Counted from the stretch's first letter, positions 7,474-16,604 are shown. The stretch: DNA of 49,640 nucleotides from Alkalihalobacterium elongatum (GCF_019024285.1 NZ_WMKZ01000032.1:1-49640), one strand, 5' to 3'. A program made the numbers and translations. Notes: a model not told the origin generated them from the letters alone.

Positions 7474-8136
7474 ATGGGGATTTTAGAGAAATTATTTGGA
7501 AAGTCAAAGAAGACGACCAATAGCTCAAACGTGAAATTAGCAATCGTTTATTACAGTATGGGTGGAACAAACTATCAATTATCAAGGTGGGCTGAGGAAG
7601 GTGCAAAAGAAGTTGGTGCAGAAGTTAAAGTATTAAAAGTACCTGAACTTGCCCCACAATCAGTTACTAATGAAAATAAAAGGTGGAGTGATCACCTAGA
7701 AGCAACAAAGGATGTCCCTGAAGTTACATTAGATGATCTTGAATGGGCAGATGCGATTATCTTTAGTGTACCAACACGCTTTGGTAATATGCCAGCTCAA
7801 CTTAAGCAATTTATAGATACAACAGGTGGTTTATGGTTTCATGGAAAGCTAGTAAATAAAGTTGTCAGTGCAATGACCTCTGCACAAAATCCACATGGTG
7901 GTCAAGAAGCAACCCTGTTATCACTGTATACTTCAATGTATCATTGGGGTGCAATCGTCGCTACTCCTGGTTACACAGATCCTGTAATCTTTGAAGCAGG
8001 TGGAAATCCTTATGGAACAACTGTTACTGTAGGGCAAGATGGAAAAATGATTGAAGATGTTCAAGCAGCTGTAAATCATCAGGCCAAGCGTACAGTTCAA
8101 GTTGCAGAATGGGTGAAAAAAGCAAACCAATTTTAA
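7474..8136 (+). CDS. NAD(P)H:quinone oxidoreductase, WrbA/flavodoxin family
   Basis: A 220-residue FMN protein. KLAIVYYSMGGTNYQLSRWA is the FMN phosphate loop, DAIIFSVPTRFGNMPAQLKQ and the later PHGGQEATLLSLYTSMYHWG match type IV (WrbA) quinone reductases. WrbA proteins are about 200 residues. Here an extra basic N-terminus of about 20 residues (GILEKLFGKSKKTTNSS) precedes the fold, which might anchor it to the membrane or another protein. It would reduce quinones by two electrons and so fits the MhqR-type control seen at 7410. A terminator-like hairpin follows at 8235. Confidence 0.85.
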   Translation: MGILEKLFGKSKKTTNSSNVKLAIVYYSMGGTNYQLSRWAEEGAKEVGAEVKVLKVPELAPQSVTNENKRWSDHLEATKDVPEVTLDDLEWADAIIFSVPTRFGNMPAQLKQFIDTTGGLWFHGKLVNKVVSAMTSAQNPHGGQEATLLSLYTSMYHWGAIVATPGYTDPVIFEAGGNPYGTTVTVGQDGKMIEDVQAAVNHQAKRTVQVAEWVKKANQF

Positions 8137-8234
8137 AGTTAAAGTAAGGCAAATTCTCGTCAATCAAACAAATTTGATTAGTTCTTAAAAGAGATCATAT
8201 TAGCATTGTTTAGTTAAATCTTGTAAGGTAAAAA

Positions 8235-8280
8235 CGAGCCTGTATTTTTGCGATACTTATCGGTCAAAGATACAGGCTCG
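8235..8280. terminator. Terminator-like hairpin between convergent genes
   Basis: CGAGCCTGTA at 8235-8244 pairs perfectly with TACAGGCTCG at 8271-8280 over a 26-base loop. It lies between the flavoprotein gene and the convergent secreted protein gene. There is no strong T-run on the plus strand; on the minus strand it is followed by TTTTTACC. Confidence 0.6.
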
Positions 8281-8319
8281 ATATGTAATAACTGCTTCTA
8301 TTTTCAGAAATTGATGGAC

Positions 8320-8784
8320 CTACTTTAACGGTAGTTCAGCGATAACATTTGTTCCATCGAGGATTAATAATTTTCCATCGAAGGCATATCGTTCGATTTT
8401 CTCTAAGTCCTTAGTGTCTTTGAAATAGTATTCACCATAAAATTCACCTATTCCCTTTGCAGGAATACCACCGTCACCGCCAAAGTTCGAAAATTCCATT
8501 TTTTTGTATTTCGTATTCTCCATCATCTTCATATACCGCTCTAATTTTTTACCTGGTACAACGACTACTTCTATGCTGCCATAATGGTATCCAGCGTAAT
8601 CAAATTTACTCTCAATAGGCGTATTTCCAGTATTCTTTATTTTAAAATCATACCGAAGTGTTTTCTTTGCTTCATTAATCGTAAGATAAACATCGTCAAT
8701 AACTAAGTGGTTTTGATGCGAAAACCCCGTTAAAAGAAGAAAAGAAATGCCTACTACAATCATTTTTAACACTAAGCTTTTCAT
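8320..8784 (-). CDS. Secreted hypothetical protein
   Basis: A 154-residue protein with a signal peptide (KSLVLKMIVVGISFLLLTGFS) and no lipobox Cys. The mature part is beta-rich (VYLTINEAKKTLRYDFKIKN, ESKFDYAGYHYGSIEVVVVPGK) and may be an Ig-like or FixG-like extracellular domain, since KNTGNTPIES resembles conserved-fold adhesin/assembly domains. I do not recognise the family. ATG 8784 is preferred to the TTG directly before it, because AAAGGATG lies 8 bases ahead. It is monocistronic. Confidence 0.65.
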   Translation of the reverse strand: MKSLVLKMIVVGISFLLLTGFSHQNHLVIDDVYLTINEAKKTLRYDFKIKNTGNTPIESKFDYAGYHYGSIEVVVVPGKKLERYMKMMENTKYKKMEFSNFGGDGGIPAKGIGEFYGEYYFKDTKDLEKIERYAFDGKLLILDGTNVIAELPLK

Positions 8785-9022
8785 CAATTAACATCCTTTC
8801 TTGATTATTTTCGTATCCTTGTTTTTTTATCCCGTTTCTTCTTCACCTAGAACTAACCAAGCCTTGGTCAGGAAATAGTTTAAAAGTAAACAGCACAACC
8901 TATGAGGTTAGAGAAACTTATAATTTTAGCATTCCATATAAGTTGATATTTACTCTAAGGTAATACAGTAGAATTGTAAAAATTGAGCTAAGAGCATTCA
9001 GCAACAGCTTTAAGTCTAGTTC

Positions 9023-9526
9023 TTAACTGTCATCTTCTGTCTCTTCATTATCATGCGAGATAGGTAATACAGTCGAATATTTGATTTCTCTTAGCCCTAA
9101 GCTGGTTTGGATTTTCGTGATCCCCAGCTTATTTAACTTTCTAATAAAATTTTGCAAGTCTTTTCGGTCTTTATTCGCAACCTTTAAAAGATAATCATAC
9201 TCTCCTGTTAAGCAGTGACATTCTAAAACCTCGGGCATTTGGCGAAATGCCTCTTCTAAAATATCAAGCTTTTCAGCATGGTGAATATTTGAACTTATAA
9301 AAACAAAGCACAGTAAATCAAAACCTAATTTCTCTGGATTTAAGATTGCGACTTGGCGACTGATATATCCTTCACTTTCTAACCGTTTTATTCTTGTGTG
9401 GACGGCTGGTGAAGATAAATTAACTTGTCTAGCAATTTCTGCATTGCTGACATGTGCATGCTTTTGCAGAATGTCTAAAATTTGAATATCGATTTTATCG
9501 AGAACTTTACTCACGATGGATTCCAT
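9023..9526 (-). CDS. Lrp/AsnC-family transcriptional regulator
   Basis: A 167-residue protein: winged helix at about residues 10-60 (LDILQKHAHVSNAEIARQVN, then SSPAVHTRIKRLESEGYISR) and the RAM ligand-binding domain after it (VLECHCLTGEYDYLLKV). AAAGGAGG precedes ATG 9526. It is divergent from an EamA-type exporter with 199 bp between start codons. This arrangement is common for Lrp regulators that control an amino-acid exporter. The effector amino acid cannot be read from the sequence. Confidence 0.88.
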   Translation of the reverse strand: MESIVSKVLDKIDIQILDILQKHAHVSNAEIARQVNLSSPAVHTRIKRLESEGYISRQVAILNPEKLGFDLLCFVFISSNIHHAEKLDILEEAFRQMPEVLECHCLTGEYDYLLKVANKDRKDLQNFIRKLNKLGITKIQTSLGLREIKYSTVLPISHDNEETEDDS

Positions 9527-9725
9527 AAAAAATCCTCCTTTAAATTATTCTAATATTACCCATTTTTTAAGAGTGAATCAGAAGATAATAAACAAATAAT
9601 CTATAAAACTTTAAATTATTTTAAATAAATCCTATTATACAAAATATTATTTTGTAAATAAACTACAAATGTTAAAGTTATTAATATATTAAGAGACGAA
9701 ATGACTTTATGTGGGGGAGTTTGAG

Positions 9726-10658
9726 ATGCGATATTTCTATTTTGGATTATTACTTTTGACGAGCTTTTTGTGGGCGGGCAATTTCATCGTAGGAAAATGG
9801 CTTGTCGGGCATGCTTCTCCAATGACGTTAACAATGCTACGATGGGCTATTGCTGTCTTATGTTTACTTCCTATTGTATGGAAAGTTGAGAAAAAGCTTT
9901 TACCTTCCCGAAAGGCAGTACTACCTTTAGCATTAATGGGGCTGACAGGAGTTGTGTTATTTAATGTCTTACAGTTTATGGCGTTAGAGCACACGTCTGC
10001 GACAAATGTAGGGTTAATCTCTACATTAATTGCCTTATCCATCGCCTTTTTTTCTTTCATCTTTCTTAAAGAAAAACTATCTTCTTTTCAGGTGGCAGCG
10101 ATGTTCATTTCGCTCTTTGGTGTATTGCTTGTATTAACAAATGGTAATAGTCAATTATTATTTTCTTTTCAATTTAATCTAGGTGATGTATTTATGATCG
10201 GAGCCGTTTGTATATGGGGTGTTTATGTTGTCCTTAGTAAGTGGGCCATGAATTACATATCACCAATGATGGCTACATTGTACTCTGGGATTTTCGGTCT
10301 ACTAATCTTATTTCCGTTTAACCTTTCAGATTTTACTGTGACTAATATAAATGCGACCTTCGTTTATTCGATATTATATACGGGTGCCATCTCAACCGTG
10401 GTGTGCATCGTATTATGGAATATCGGGGTGAAAAAATTAGGAGCAACGACAGCTGGTCTTTTTCTTAATTTTAACCCTGTATTTACAGTCATTTTAGCCT
10501 TTCTTATATTAGGTGAAAGAATGACGTTAATACAAATCCTTGGCAGTGTCATTGTGATTTCGGGTTGTTTCTTATTTACATATTTTAAAGAGAAGGGCTA
10601 TTCTTTGAGAAAACTAGTTCAACATACGATACAACGAAAAGTGGAACGGGTTGGTTAG
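9726..10658 (+). CDS. EamA/DMT-superfamily permease (metabolite exporter)
   Basis: A 310-residue, ten-helix membrane protein with two EamA repeats (about residues 5-135 and 150-285). Family marks include FLWAGNFIVGKWLVGHASP near the start and PVFTVILAFLILGERMTLIQ in the second half. TGGGGGAG precedes ATG 9726; an in-frame GTG at 9711 coincides with that site and is not used. It is divergent from the Lrp regulator, so it probably exports an amino acid or related metabolite under Lrp control. Substrate unknown. Confidence 0.86.
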   Translation: MRYFYFGLLLLTSFLWAGNFIVGKWLVGHASPMTLTMLRWAIAVLCLLPIVWKVEKKLLPSRKAVLPLALMGLTGVVLFNVLQFMALEHTSATNVGLISTLIALSIAFFSFIFLKEKLSSFQVAAMFISLFGVLLVLTNGNSQLLFSFQFNLGDVFMIGAVCIWGVYVVLSKWAMNYISPMMATLYSGIFGLLILFPFNLSDFTVTNINATFVYSILYTGAISTVVCIVLWNIGVKKLGATTAGLFLNFNPVFTVILAFLILGERMTLIQILGSVIVISGCFLFTYFKEKGYSLRKLVQHTIQRKVERVG

Positions 10659-10833
10659 ATTTTGAAACACTTAATTAAACAATAATTGAAGTTCTTCCAA
10701 GAAATAAATCTAACAAGAGGAATTAATGGATTTATTATCAAAAGGGATAATCTATGATGTGCTCATAATGACACAAAATACTATAGCCAGTTTTAAAGCA
10801 CATAATCACTTATCTTAGAAATGAGGTAATTAA

Positions 10834-11292
10834 ATGATTGAACTAAAGCCAATTGCTATTGCTTATAATAAAAGGCATGAAATAGAAGATGACTACTGGG
10901 GAGAGGTAGAAAGTAAGATTGTCTTGGATCGTTCTCTTCCCGAGGAAGCATTCAGCGAAATTGAATCTTTTTCACATCTAGAAATTATTTTTTATTTTCA
11001 TAAGGTAGAAAAAAACAAAATAGTGACAGGTGCAAGACATCCGAGAAATGATAAAAGTCTTCCTAAGGTTGGGATTTTTGGCCAACGTGGAAAAAATCGA
11101 CCCAATCAATTAGGTCTTACAACGGTGAAGGTCATTAGAAGAGAGGGAAGAGAGTTAACTGTGGCAGGTCTGGATTGTATTAACGAAACACCAATTTTAG
11201 ACATAAAGCCAGTGATGCAAGAATTTCTTCCAAAAGATCCAATTATCCAACCTAAATGGACACATGAAATCATGAAGAAATATTGGGGTTAA
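10834..11292 (+). CDS. trmO: tRNA (N6-threonylcarbamoyladenosine37-N6)-methyltransferase TrmO
   Basis: A 152-residue SAM-dependent enzyme of the TrmO/TsaA (former UPF0066/YaeB) beta-barrel family. The ESFSHLEIIFYFHK, ARHPRNDKSLPKVGIFGQRG and RPNQLGLTTVKV blocks are diagnostic. The enzyme methylates t6A37 in tRNAs that read ACN codons. Length is that of the single-domain bacterial form. AATGAGGT precedes ATG 10834. It stands alone and has its own terminator. Confidence 0.88.
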   Translation: MIELKPIAIAYNKRHEIEDDYWGEVESKIVLDRSLPEEAFSEIESFSHLEIIFYFHKVEKNKIVTGARHPRNDKSLPKVGIFGQRGKNRPNQLGLTTVKVIRREGRELTVAGLDCINETPILDIKPVMQEFLPKDPIIQPKWTHEIMKKYWG

Positions 11293-11397
11293 AAATTAAT
11301 TAGAAGAATGCCTTGTTTATAATTTGCCAGCTATCGTACAACAATACAGTAATATAAATATTAGATTTAAAAAGGCAAGTCGGATACTATGTAAATG

Positions 11398-11437
11398 AAT
11401 AAGAACATCACTTAAATGGCTAGGTGGTGTTCTTATT
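11398..11437 (+). terminator. Terminator after trmO
   Basis: AATAAGAACATCAC pairs with GTGGTGTTCTTATT (one mismatch) around a 12-base loop, and is followed by TAT. The stem is symmetrical, so it may also act as a general structural barrier. Confidence 0.6.
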
Positions 11438-11549
11438 TATGATTAAAGGATTGTTGAATTGGGACTTACATATTTTTTCTAGATTGTATAACCGATATAC
11501 AAAATATAAAATGTTAAAATGATTACAAAATTTGATAGGAGGGACTATT

Positions 11550-11843
11550 TTGACAGCAGAAAAAAGTTTTAGGGTCTGCGAAAAAGGACATAAGTATTAC
11601 AAAAGTAGTGACTGTCCAAGTTGCCCTACTTGTGATAAAGAAAATAAACTTGTAAGTGGTTTCCTATCGAAACTAAGTTCACCTGCCAGAAATGCCTTAG
11701 TTCACGAAGGGATTGATACTTTGCAAAAACTCTCAATGTATACTGAAAAAGAAATTTTAAAAATTCATGGTATCGGACCAGCTTCCTTACCGATTATGAG
11801 AACTTCATTAGAAGAAGCTAGTTTATCATTTAAAGTAAAATAA
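11550..11843 (+). CDS. Small zinc-binding protein with an RNAP alpha-CTD-like helix-hairpin-helix domain
   Basis: A 97-residue protein in two parts. The N-terminus CEKGHKYYKSSDCPSCPTC is a compact metal-binding knuckle. The C-terminal half (about 40-97) has the helix-hairpin-helix pattern seen in the RNA polymerase alpha C-terminal domain: SSPARNALVHEGIDTLQKLS, then TEKEILKIHGIGPASLPIMR. Such stand-alone proteins are common in Bacillus; the role is unproven and may be nucleic acid binding. TTG 11550 is chosen because ATAGGAGGG lies 8 bases upstream; the TTG at 11532 is ahead of that site. Confidence 0.78.
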   Translation: MTAEKSFRVCEKGHKYYKSSDCPSCPTCDKENKLVSGFLSKLSSPARNALVHEGIDTLQKLSMYTEKEILKIHGIGPASLPIMRTSLEEASLSFKVK

Positions 11844-11900
11844 TGTGTATCAAACAATTGCAACATTGATTGTGGAAATAATGTATTTAAAGCTACGGGT

Positions 11901-11934
11901 AGCAATCCTTTAATAAGCGGGGATTGCTTTTTAT
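11901..11934 (+). terminator. Terminator after the HhH protein
   Basis: AGCAATCC pairs with GGATTGCT around a 12-base loop, then TTTTATT. Confidence 0.82.
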
Positions 11935-12030
11935 TATTGATGTAATAAGCAGTAATGTGGAAAGAAAAATCGTTTTCATTTGTTAGCACTTATTAATTAC
12001 AAATTAGTAGATTGTCCCAAAAGGGCATTG

Positions 12031-12065
12031 GAGTTAACACTTCATGGTGTTAACTCTTTTTTATT
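12031..12065 (+). terminator. Second terminator upstream of the azole peptide locus
   Basis: GAGTTAACAC pairs perfectly with GTGTTAACTC over a 6-base loop, followed by a long T-run. The 96 bp between it and the previous terminator hold no gene, so it insulates the peptide locus. The remaining 12066-12268 stretch must carry the promoter of the precursor gene; I see no clear -35/-10 pair in it. Confidence 0.82.
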
Positions 12066-12268
12066 TTCCACAGAACAGAATAGACGAGACCGTCAATGAG
12101 ATTTAGGCACTGACATCAGTAACAATCACCTAAAAGGAATCATATTTTGTTGAAGAGAGTACACAGAATGTCAGATGGTTTTAAATTCAAAACGGATTTA
12201 TAGTTTCTTTCAACTCTCTCGTCAGGTAACGGATTAACGTGAAAAATAAATACAAAGGAGAAGAAATA

Positions 12269-12523
12269 ATGAATAATTTTCAAAATCAATTGCAAAATTT
12301 AGGAATGGATCAATATCAAGTTGGTGAGTTAATTCCTATGGATAGTGAAAATGCACGCCAACTTGGTGCGTTTGGGGGCGGAGGGTTCCATCGTTGTGGT
12401 GGCTTCCATCGTTGTGGCGGTTTTAGTTGCTTCGGTTGTTTCGGTTGCTTTAGTTGTTTTAATTGCTTTAATTGCTTTAACTGCTTTAGATGTCATAACT
12501 GTCACCGCTGTTATGGAAGTTAA
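12269..12523 (+). CDS. Linear azole-containing peptide precursor (heterocycloanthracin/sonorensin type)
   Basis: An 84-residue ribosomal peptide precursor. The leader is about residues 1-35 (MNNFQNQLQNLGMDQYQVGE, then LIPMDSENARQLGAF). The core has 12 Cys at 43, 49, 54, 57, 60, 63, 66, 69, 72, 75, 78 and 81. From 54 to 81 a Cys falls at every third residue, as SC, GC, NC, RC dipeptides separated by Phe or His. These Cys (and two Ser) are candidate substrates for cyclisation to thiazol(in)es and oxazoles. AAAGGAG precedes ATG 12269. The three modifying enzymes follow directly at 12680-18188. No exporter, protease or immunity gene is seen. Confidence 0.92.
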   Translation: MNNFQNQLQNLGMDQYQVGELIPMDSENARQLGAFGGGGFHRCGGFHRCGGFSCFGCFGCFSCFNCFNCFNCFRCHNCHRCYGS

Positions 12524-12564
12524 ACGTTTTTTTCATAAATTTAGTTACTAAATGGAAAAAAAAA

Positions 12565-12603
12565 TGTCCCTGCATCATTTATCGCAGGGGCATTACCTTT
12601 TTT
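12565..12603 (+). terminator. Attenuator/terminator between precursor and enzyme genes
   Basis: TGTCCCTGC pairs with GCAGGGGCA (one G-U) across a 10-base loop, followed by TTACCTTTTTT. It would end most transcripts after the precursor and let a minority run into the enzymes, giving peptide in excess over catalysts. Confidence 0.8.
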
Positions 12604-12679
12604 AGTTAATCATAAGGGACAAATAAAACTACATAAAATGGTAGTGCCTAATTTGGTTTGATGATTAAGGAGGAGCTGA

Positions 12680-14641
12680 ATGACAAAACTTAACGCTTCC
12701 ACACGTCTGAAGGTAAAAAAAGATACATTTTATATACCAGATCAAGAAGGTGGTGTGTATTTTAGAAATAACGAAAGCTCATTCCGTCTAAAAGGGAGTA
12801 CCATCTATCAGTGGATTGAAACACTGATGCCGATGTTTAATGGGGAAAAAACATTGGGAGATTTGACCAAGGGACTAACGGAACCGTATAAGAAGAGAGT
12901 ATATGAGATTGGAGAAACGTTGTACGCGAACGGCTTTGTACGAGATATAAGTCAGGATCGACCACACCAATTAAATCTTACGGTTCTTAAAAAGTACGCT
13001 TCACAAATTGAATTTATCGAGAATTTCGTTAACTCTGGTGCTTACCACTTTCAAGAATACCGTCAGGCTAAAATTCTGGCTGTGGGAGCTGGTCCGATTT
13101 TAGTTTCATTGGTTGGTGCATTACTCGAATCAGGACTACCTAAATTTCATTTTATATCAACTAAATCGATACCTACAAACCTAACCAGGATCCAAGAAAT
13201 GGTGCAGAATGCCCGAAAAGATGATTCCGAGGTTGAGGTGAAGCAGATCCCTTTTGAAAAAGACGAGTATAGAAGTGATTGGAAAGAAGTAGTGCAACCT
13301 TATGATGGGGTTTTATATGTTTCGCAGGATGGAAATGTAAATGAAATAAGGAGTCTTAACCTCGTTTGCAAAGAGGAAAGGAAGGTATTTCTACCTGCCA
13401 TATGTTTAGACCAAGTAGGGCTGGCTGGTCCAATTGTTCATCAAGAATCAGATGGATGCTGGGAGTCGGCATGGCGTCGCCTTCATCAATCTACCATTCA
13501 AGAAGGTCATCAGCCTGCCAATTTCTCTTCAACAGCTGGATCAATTTTGGCAAATGTCATTGTATTTGAATTTTTCAAGAAGGCTGTAGGAATTGCAGGT
13601 TTAACTCAAAATAACCAAATTTACTCACTTGATCTTGAAACATTGGAAGGGAACTGGTTATCATACATCACTTACCCGTTGGTTACGTCTAGTCATTTAA
13701 CGCCGAGGCTGATTGAAGACCTTGATTTAAGGATTAAAAATGAAGTGAACAGAAATACTTCACCTAGTACCCTATTGGAATATTTTAGTCGTTTAACTTC
13801 CGAAGAGGTAGGGATTTTTCATTTATGGGAGGAACGGGATTTGCCACAGCTCCCTTTGGCACAGTGTTATGTTCAAGCCGTTAACCCGATGAGTGACGGT
13901 CCAGCAACACTTTTATCAGAAGCTATTTGTGCTGGTCTTACACATGAACAAGCAAAGAGAAATGCTGGGCTGACGGGCATTGAAATGTATGTGTCACAAT
14001 TGATTAATTCACAAGAAAAGCGATATAAAAATCTGAATGATCAGATGGACTCGATGATACTGGAAGGTTCTATCGGCATCGGTGCAGGACAAACAATAGA
14101 AGAGGCTTTATGTCGAGGACTGCAAAACTATTTAGATGAAAAGTTGAGAGAAAGAAAGGTTGATCAACCTAACTTGCTCCTTAAACTGCAGCTAGAATCA
14201 ATAGAAGATCAGCAATGCAGATACTATTTAGATGCGTTGACTACCTTAAATGGTCCACCAGAAATCGATTTAAGAGAGGATATTCTTGGCTTCCCAGTCA
14301 TACGGATCAAGTCAAAAGATCAATGGTATACAAGGGTAGGTTTAAATAGAACGTTGGCATTACGCCATGCGTTAGAACAAGCACTTTTAGAAACTCCAAA
14401 CGAGGTGAATGCGCTGGTAAGGCATGAAATGGTGCCTGGCGATTTTGAAGATAAAAAGAAATCCAAACTCAAAATTCCTTCTTGTGATGGAATGACGCAA
14501 TTAGAGCTCTTACAATCTTCCATTCAGGTCTTAAAACAAGTCAGTAAACGTTTAGTTATTTATGATCTATCGTTCGAACCTTTTTTAAAGCAGGAACTAG
14601 CAGGGGTGTTTGGTGTAAAGGTTCGAGAGGAGGAATATTAA
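12680..14641 (+). CDS. ThiF-like thiazole-containing bacteriocin maturation protein
   Basis: A 653-residue protein of the ocin_ThiF-like maturation family found with heterocycloanthracin clusters. A degenerate E1/ThiF-like fold appears at about residues 125-260 (AKILAVGAGPILVSLVGALL as the glycine-rich strand-loop, without a full adenylation site). The C-terminal half resembles a partial YcaO-like or docking region (AICAGLTHEQAKRNAGLTGI, EEALCRGLQNYL). In related clusters this protein (F protein) helps bind the leader and bring the peptide to the cyclodehydratase. AAGGAGG precedes ATG 12680. Its TAA overlaps the next ATG by one base (TAATG), so the operon is translationally coupled. Confidence 0.82.
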   Translation: MTKLNASTRLKVKKDTFYIPDQEGGVYFRNNESSFRLKGSTIYQWIETLMPMFNGEKTLGDLTKGLTEPYKKRVYEIGETLYANGFVRDISQDRPHQLNLTVLKKYASQIEFIENFVNSGAYHFQEYRQAKILAVGAGPILVSLVGALLESGLPKFHFISTKSIPTNLTRIQEMVQNARKDDSEVEVKQIPFEKDEYRSDWKEVVQPYDGVLYVSQDGNVNEIRSLNLVCKEERKVFLPAICLDQVGLAGPIVHQESDGCWESAWRRLHQSTIQEGHQPANFSSTAGSILANVIVFEFFKKAVGIAGLTQNNQIYSLDLETLEGNWLSYITYPLVTSSHLTPRLIEDLDLRIKNEVNRNTSPSTLLEYFSRLTSEEVGIFHLWEERDLPQLPLAQCYVQAVNPMSDGPATLLSEAICAGLTHEQAKRNAGLTGIEMYVSQLINSQEKRYKNLNDQMDSMILEGSIGIGAGQTIEEALCRGLQNYLDEKLRERKVDQPNLLLKLQLESIEDQQCRYYLDALTTLNGPPEIDLREDILGFPVIRIKSKDQWYTRVGLNRTLALRHALEQALLETPNEVNALVRHEMVPGDFEDKKKSKLKIPSCDGMTQLELLQSSIQVLKQVSKRLVIYDLSFEPFLKQELAGVFGVKVREEEY

Positions 14642-16581
14642 TGTCAGCCCTAATTCTAATAGATGGAAGTGGTTTATTAGCTGAAACTGTCTATCATCAA
14701 TTGTCTGGAATCTATCACATAGAGCGACAAAGTATATTAGAAGACCTTCCGGATGAAACCGAATTAGCACTGGTGCTCCACGATTCCTGGCATCCATCTG
14801 TTCATGAAAAAGCGGAAGAAAGATTCAGGGAGGCAGGTGTTCCATGGCTTCGGGGTTTCATTTCGTTTGGCGAGGGAATCATTGGTCCATTCGTACGCCC
14901 AGATACTTCTGGATGTTCTAGTTGTGCTGATATGCGACGTATGATAGCGGGACCTGATCGTCAAGAAATGTGGGAGTTTCAAAGGAGAATGCCAGCAGAA
15001 GAAGGGGGACTGCAAGACGCTTGGGCAACTCGAATCGGACTGTCACAAATGGCAGGTTTGATAAGTAATGAAGTACAAAAGATACTTCAAGGTGAAACTA
15101 GTAACTTAGAAGAGAACGTGTACATTACCAATCTGAGAACGTTATCGAATTCACGTCACTTTTTCTTGCCAAACCCATCATGCCCGATGTGTAGTTCATT
15201 ACCTAATGATACATCAGAATTAGCTCAAATACGGTTAAAATCTAGTCCTAAAATCAATGGTGGCGGTTATCGTACCCGTTCGATAGATGAATTAAAAACA
15301 GTAATGGTCAAAGATTACCTTGATTATCGTACTGGGCTGATGAATGGGAAAATGCAAGATATCAAGCTGCCTTTTGCCGATGTTTTAGTGAACATGCCGC
15401 TATTTGGAGGAGATGAGGGGGTAGCAGGGAGGTCTAATTCTTATGAAATGAGTGAGCTGACTGCCATTTTGGAAGGTTTGGAACGGTACTGCGGAATTGA
15501 AGCTCGAGGCAAAAGAACAGTCGTTCGTGATTGTTATCAACAATTAGAAAAGATCGCAATCAATCCGACAAGTGTTGGTGTACATGAAACAGTTCAATAT
15601 GAAAAGCCTAATTTTCCTTTTAAACCATTTACACCTGATACTCCAATGAATTGGGTCTGGGGTTACTCATTCTTACAAGAACGTTCGATTTTGGTCCCAG
15701 AGTTACTGGCCTACTATAGTTTGGGCTGCGGGGATGGCTTTGTATATGAAACATCAAACGGATGTGCATTAGGGGGAACCTTAGAAGAAGCCATTTTCCA
15801 TGCCATTATGGAGGTTGTCGAGCGAGATTCGTTTTTGATCACCTGGTATGCCAGTCTCCCCCTCCCGCAGCTTGATCTTCGTTCGGCTAATGATATCGAA
15901 TTACAGCTGATGGTCGACCGTATTACTGAAGTTACGGGTTATGACCTTTATTTTTACAATTCGACGATGGAACATGGGATTCCAAGTGTTTGGGCAGTGG
16001 CAAAAAACAGAAAATCCAAGGGCGTACACATTATTTGTGCAGCAGGTGCTAACCCTGATCCGATTAAGGCTGTAAAAAGTTCGATTTACGAGCTGGCAGG
16101 AATGATGTTTAGGGATGACGAAAAATTGGAGAAAAACCGCCAGAAATATGAAAGGATGCTTCATGACCCGTTTGCGGTACGGACGATGGAGGATCATGGT
16201 ATGCTATACGGTCTAAAAGAAGCAGAGGAACGATTGAATTTTTTACTGGATGGTCAACGTCCTTTACGTACGTTTGCTGAGGAATTTAAGGAGCCGCCGG
16301 CATATCCTGATTTAAAAGATGATCTTCAGGATATCCTTCAAAGGTTCCGCCGTTTAAACCTAGATGTTATTGTAGTTGACCAAAGCTCGTCTGTAACTAA
16401 ACGGAACGGATTACACTGTGTAAAAGTATTGATTCCAGGGATGTTGCCAATGACATTCGGCCATCACCTCACCCGTGTAAAAGGGTTGGAGAGGGTACTC
16501 AAGGTACCTATGCAACTAGGTTATGAGAAAAAACCGTTATTGTATGAACAGCTGAATCCATTTCCCCATCCATTCCCATAG
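14641..16581 (+). CDS. Fused TOMM leader-peptide-binding / YcaO cyclodehydratase
   Basis: A 646-residue fusion of C and D proteins. Residues 1 to about 200 form the E1-like leader-docking part with a zinc tetrathiolate, C92/C95 (GCSSCADM) and C181/C184 (CPMCSS). From about 215 comes the YcaO domain: SRSNSYEMSELTAILEGLER region, EEAIFHAIMEVVERDSFLITW (ATP/Mg residues) and FGHHLTRVKGLERV. The protein ends in PFPHPFP, the Pro-rich C-terminal tail needed for catalysis in azoline-forming YcaO enzymes. It would use ATP to cyclise the Cys residues of the precursor. The next gene starts within 25 bases. Confidence 0.9.
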   Translation: MSALILIDGSGLLAETVYHQLSGIYHIERQSILEDLPDETELALVLHDSWHPSVHEKAEERFREAGVPWLRGFISFGEGIIGPFVRPDTSGCSSCADMRRMIAGPDRQEMWEFQRRMPAEEGGLQDAWATRIGLSQMAGLISNEVQKILQGETSNLEENVYITNLRTLSNSRHFFLPNPSCPMCSSLPNDTSELAQIRLKSSPKINGGGYRTRSIDELKTVMVKDYLDYRTGLMNGKMQDIKLPFADVLVNMPLFGGDEGVAGRSNSYEMSELTAILEGLERYCGIEARGKRTVVRDCYQQLEKIAINPTSVGVHETVQYEKPNFPFKPFTPDTPMNWVWGYSFLQERSILVPELLAYYSLGCGDGFVYETSNGCALGGTLEEAIFHAIMEVVERDSFLITWYASLPLPQLDLRSANDIELQLMVDRITEVTGYDLYFYNSTMEHGIPSVWAVAKNRKSKGVHIICAAGANPDPIKAVKSSIYELAGMMFRDDEKLEKNRQKYERMLHDPFAVRTMEDHGMLYGLKEAEERLNFLLDGQRPLRTFAEEFKEPPAYPDLKDDLQDILQRFRRLNLDVIVVDQSSSVTKRNGLHCVKVLIPGMLPMTFGHHLTRVKGLERVLKVPMQLGYEKKPLLYEQLNPFPHPFP

Positions 16582-16604
16582 TGGAAGAGAAGGAGGACAA
16601 AGAG

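Noticed and set aside
12345-12551. 68-codon frame overlapping the azole peptide precursor (Val/Ala-rich)
   Set aside because: It is the frame-shifted reading of the Cys-rich repeat and has no ribosome site.
15901-16197. 98-codon minus-strand ORF inside the YcaO gene
   Set aside because: Antisense shadow of a well-supported enzyme; composition is not protein-like.
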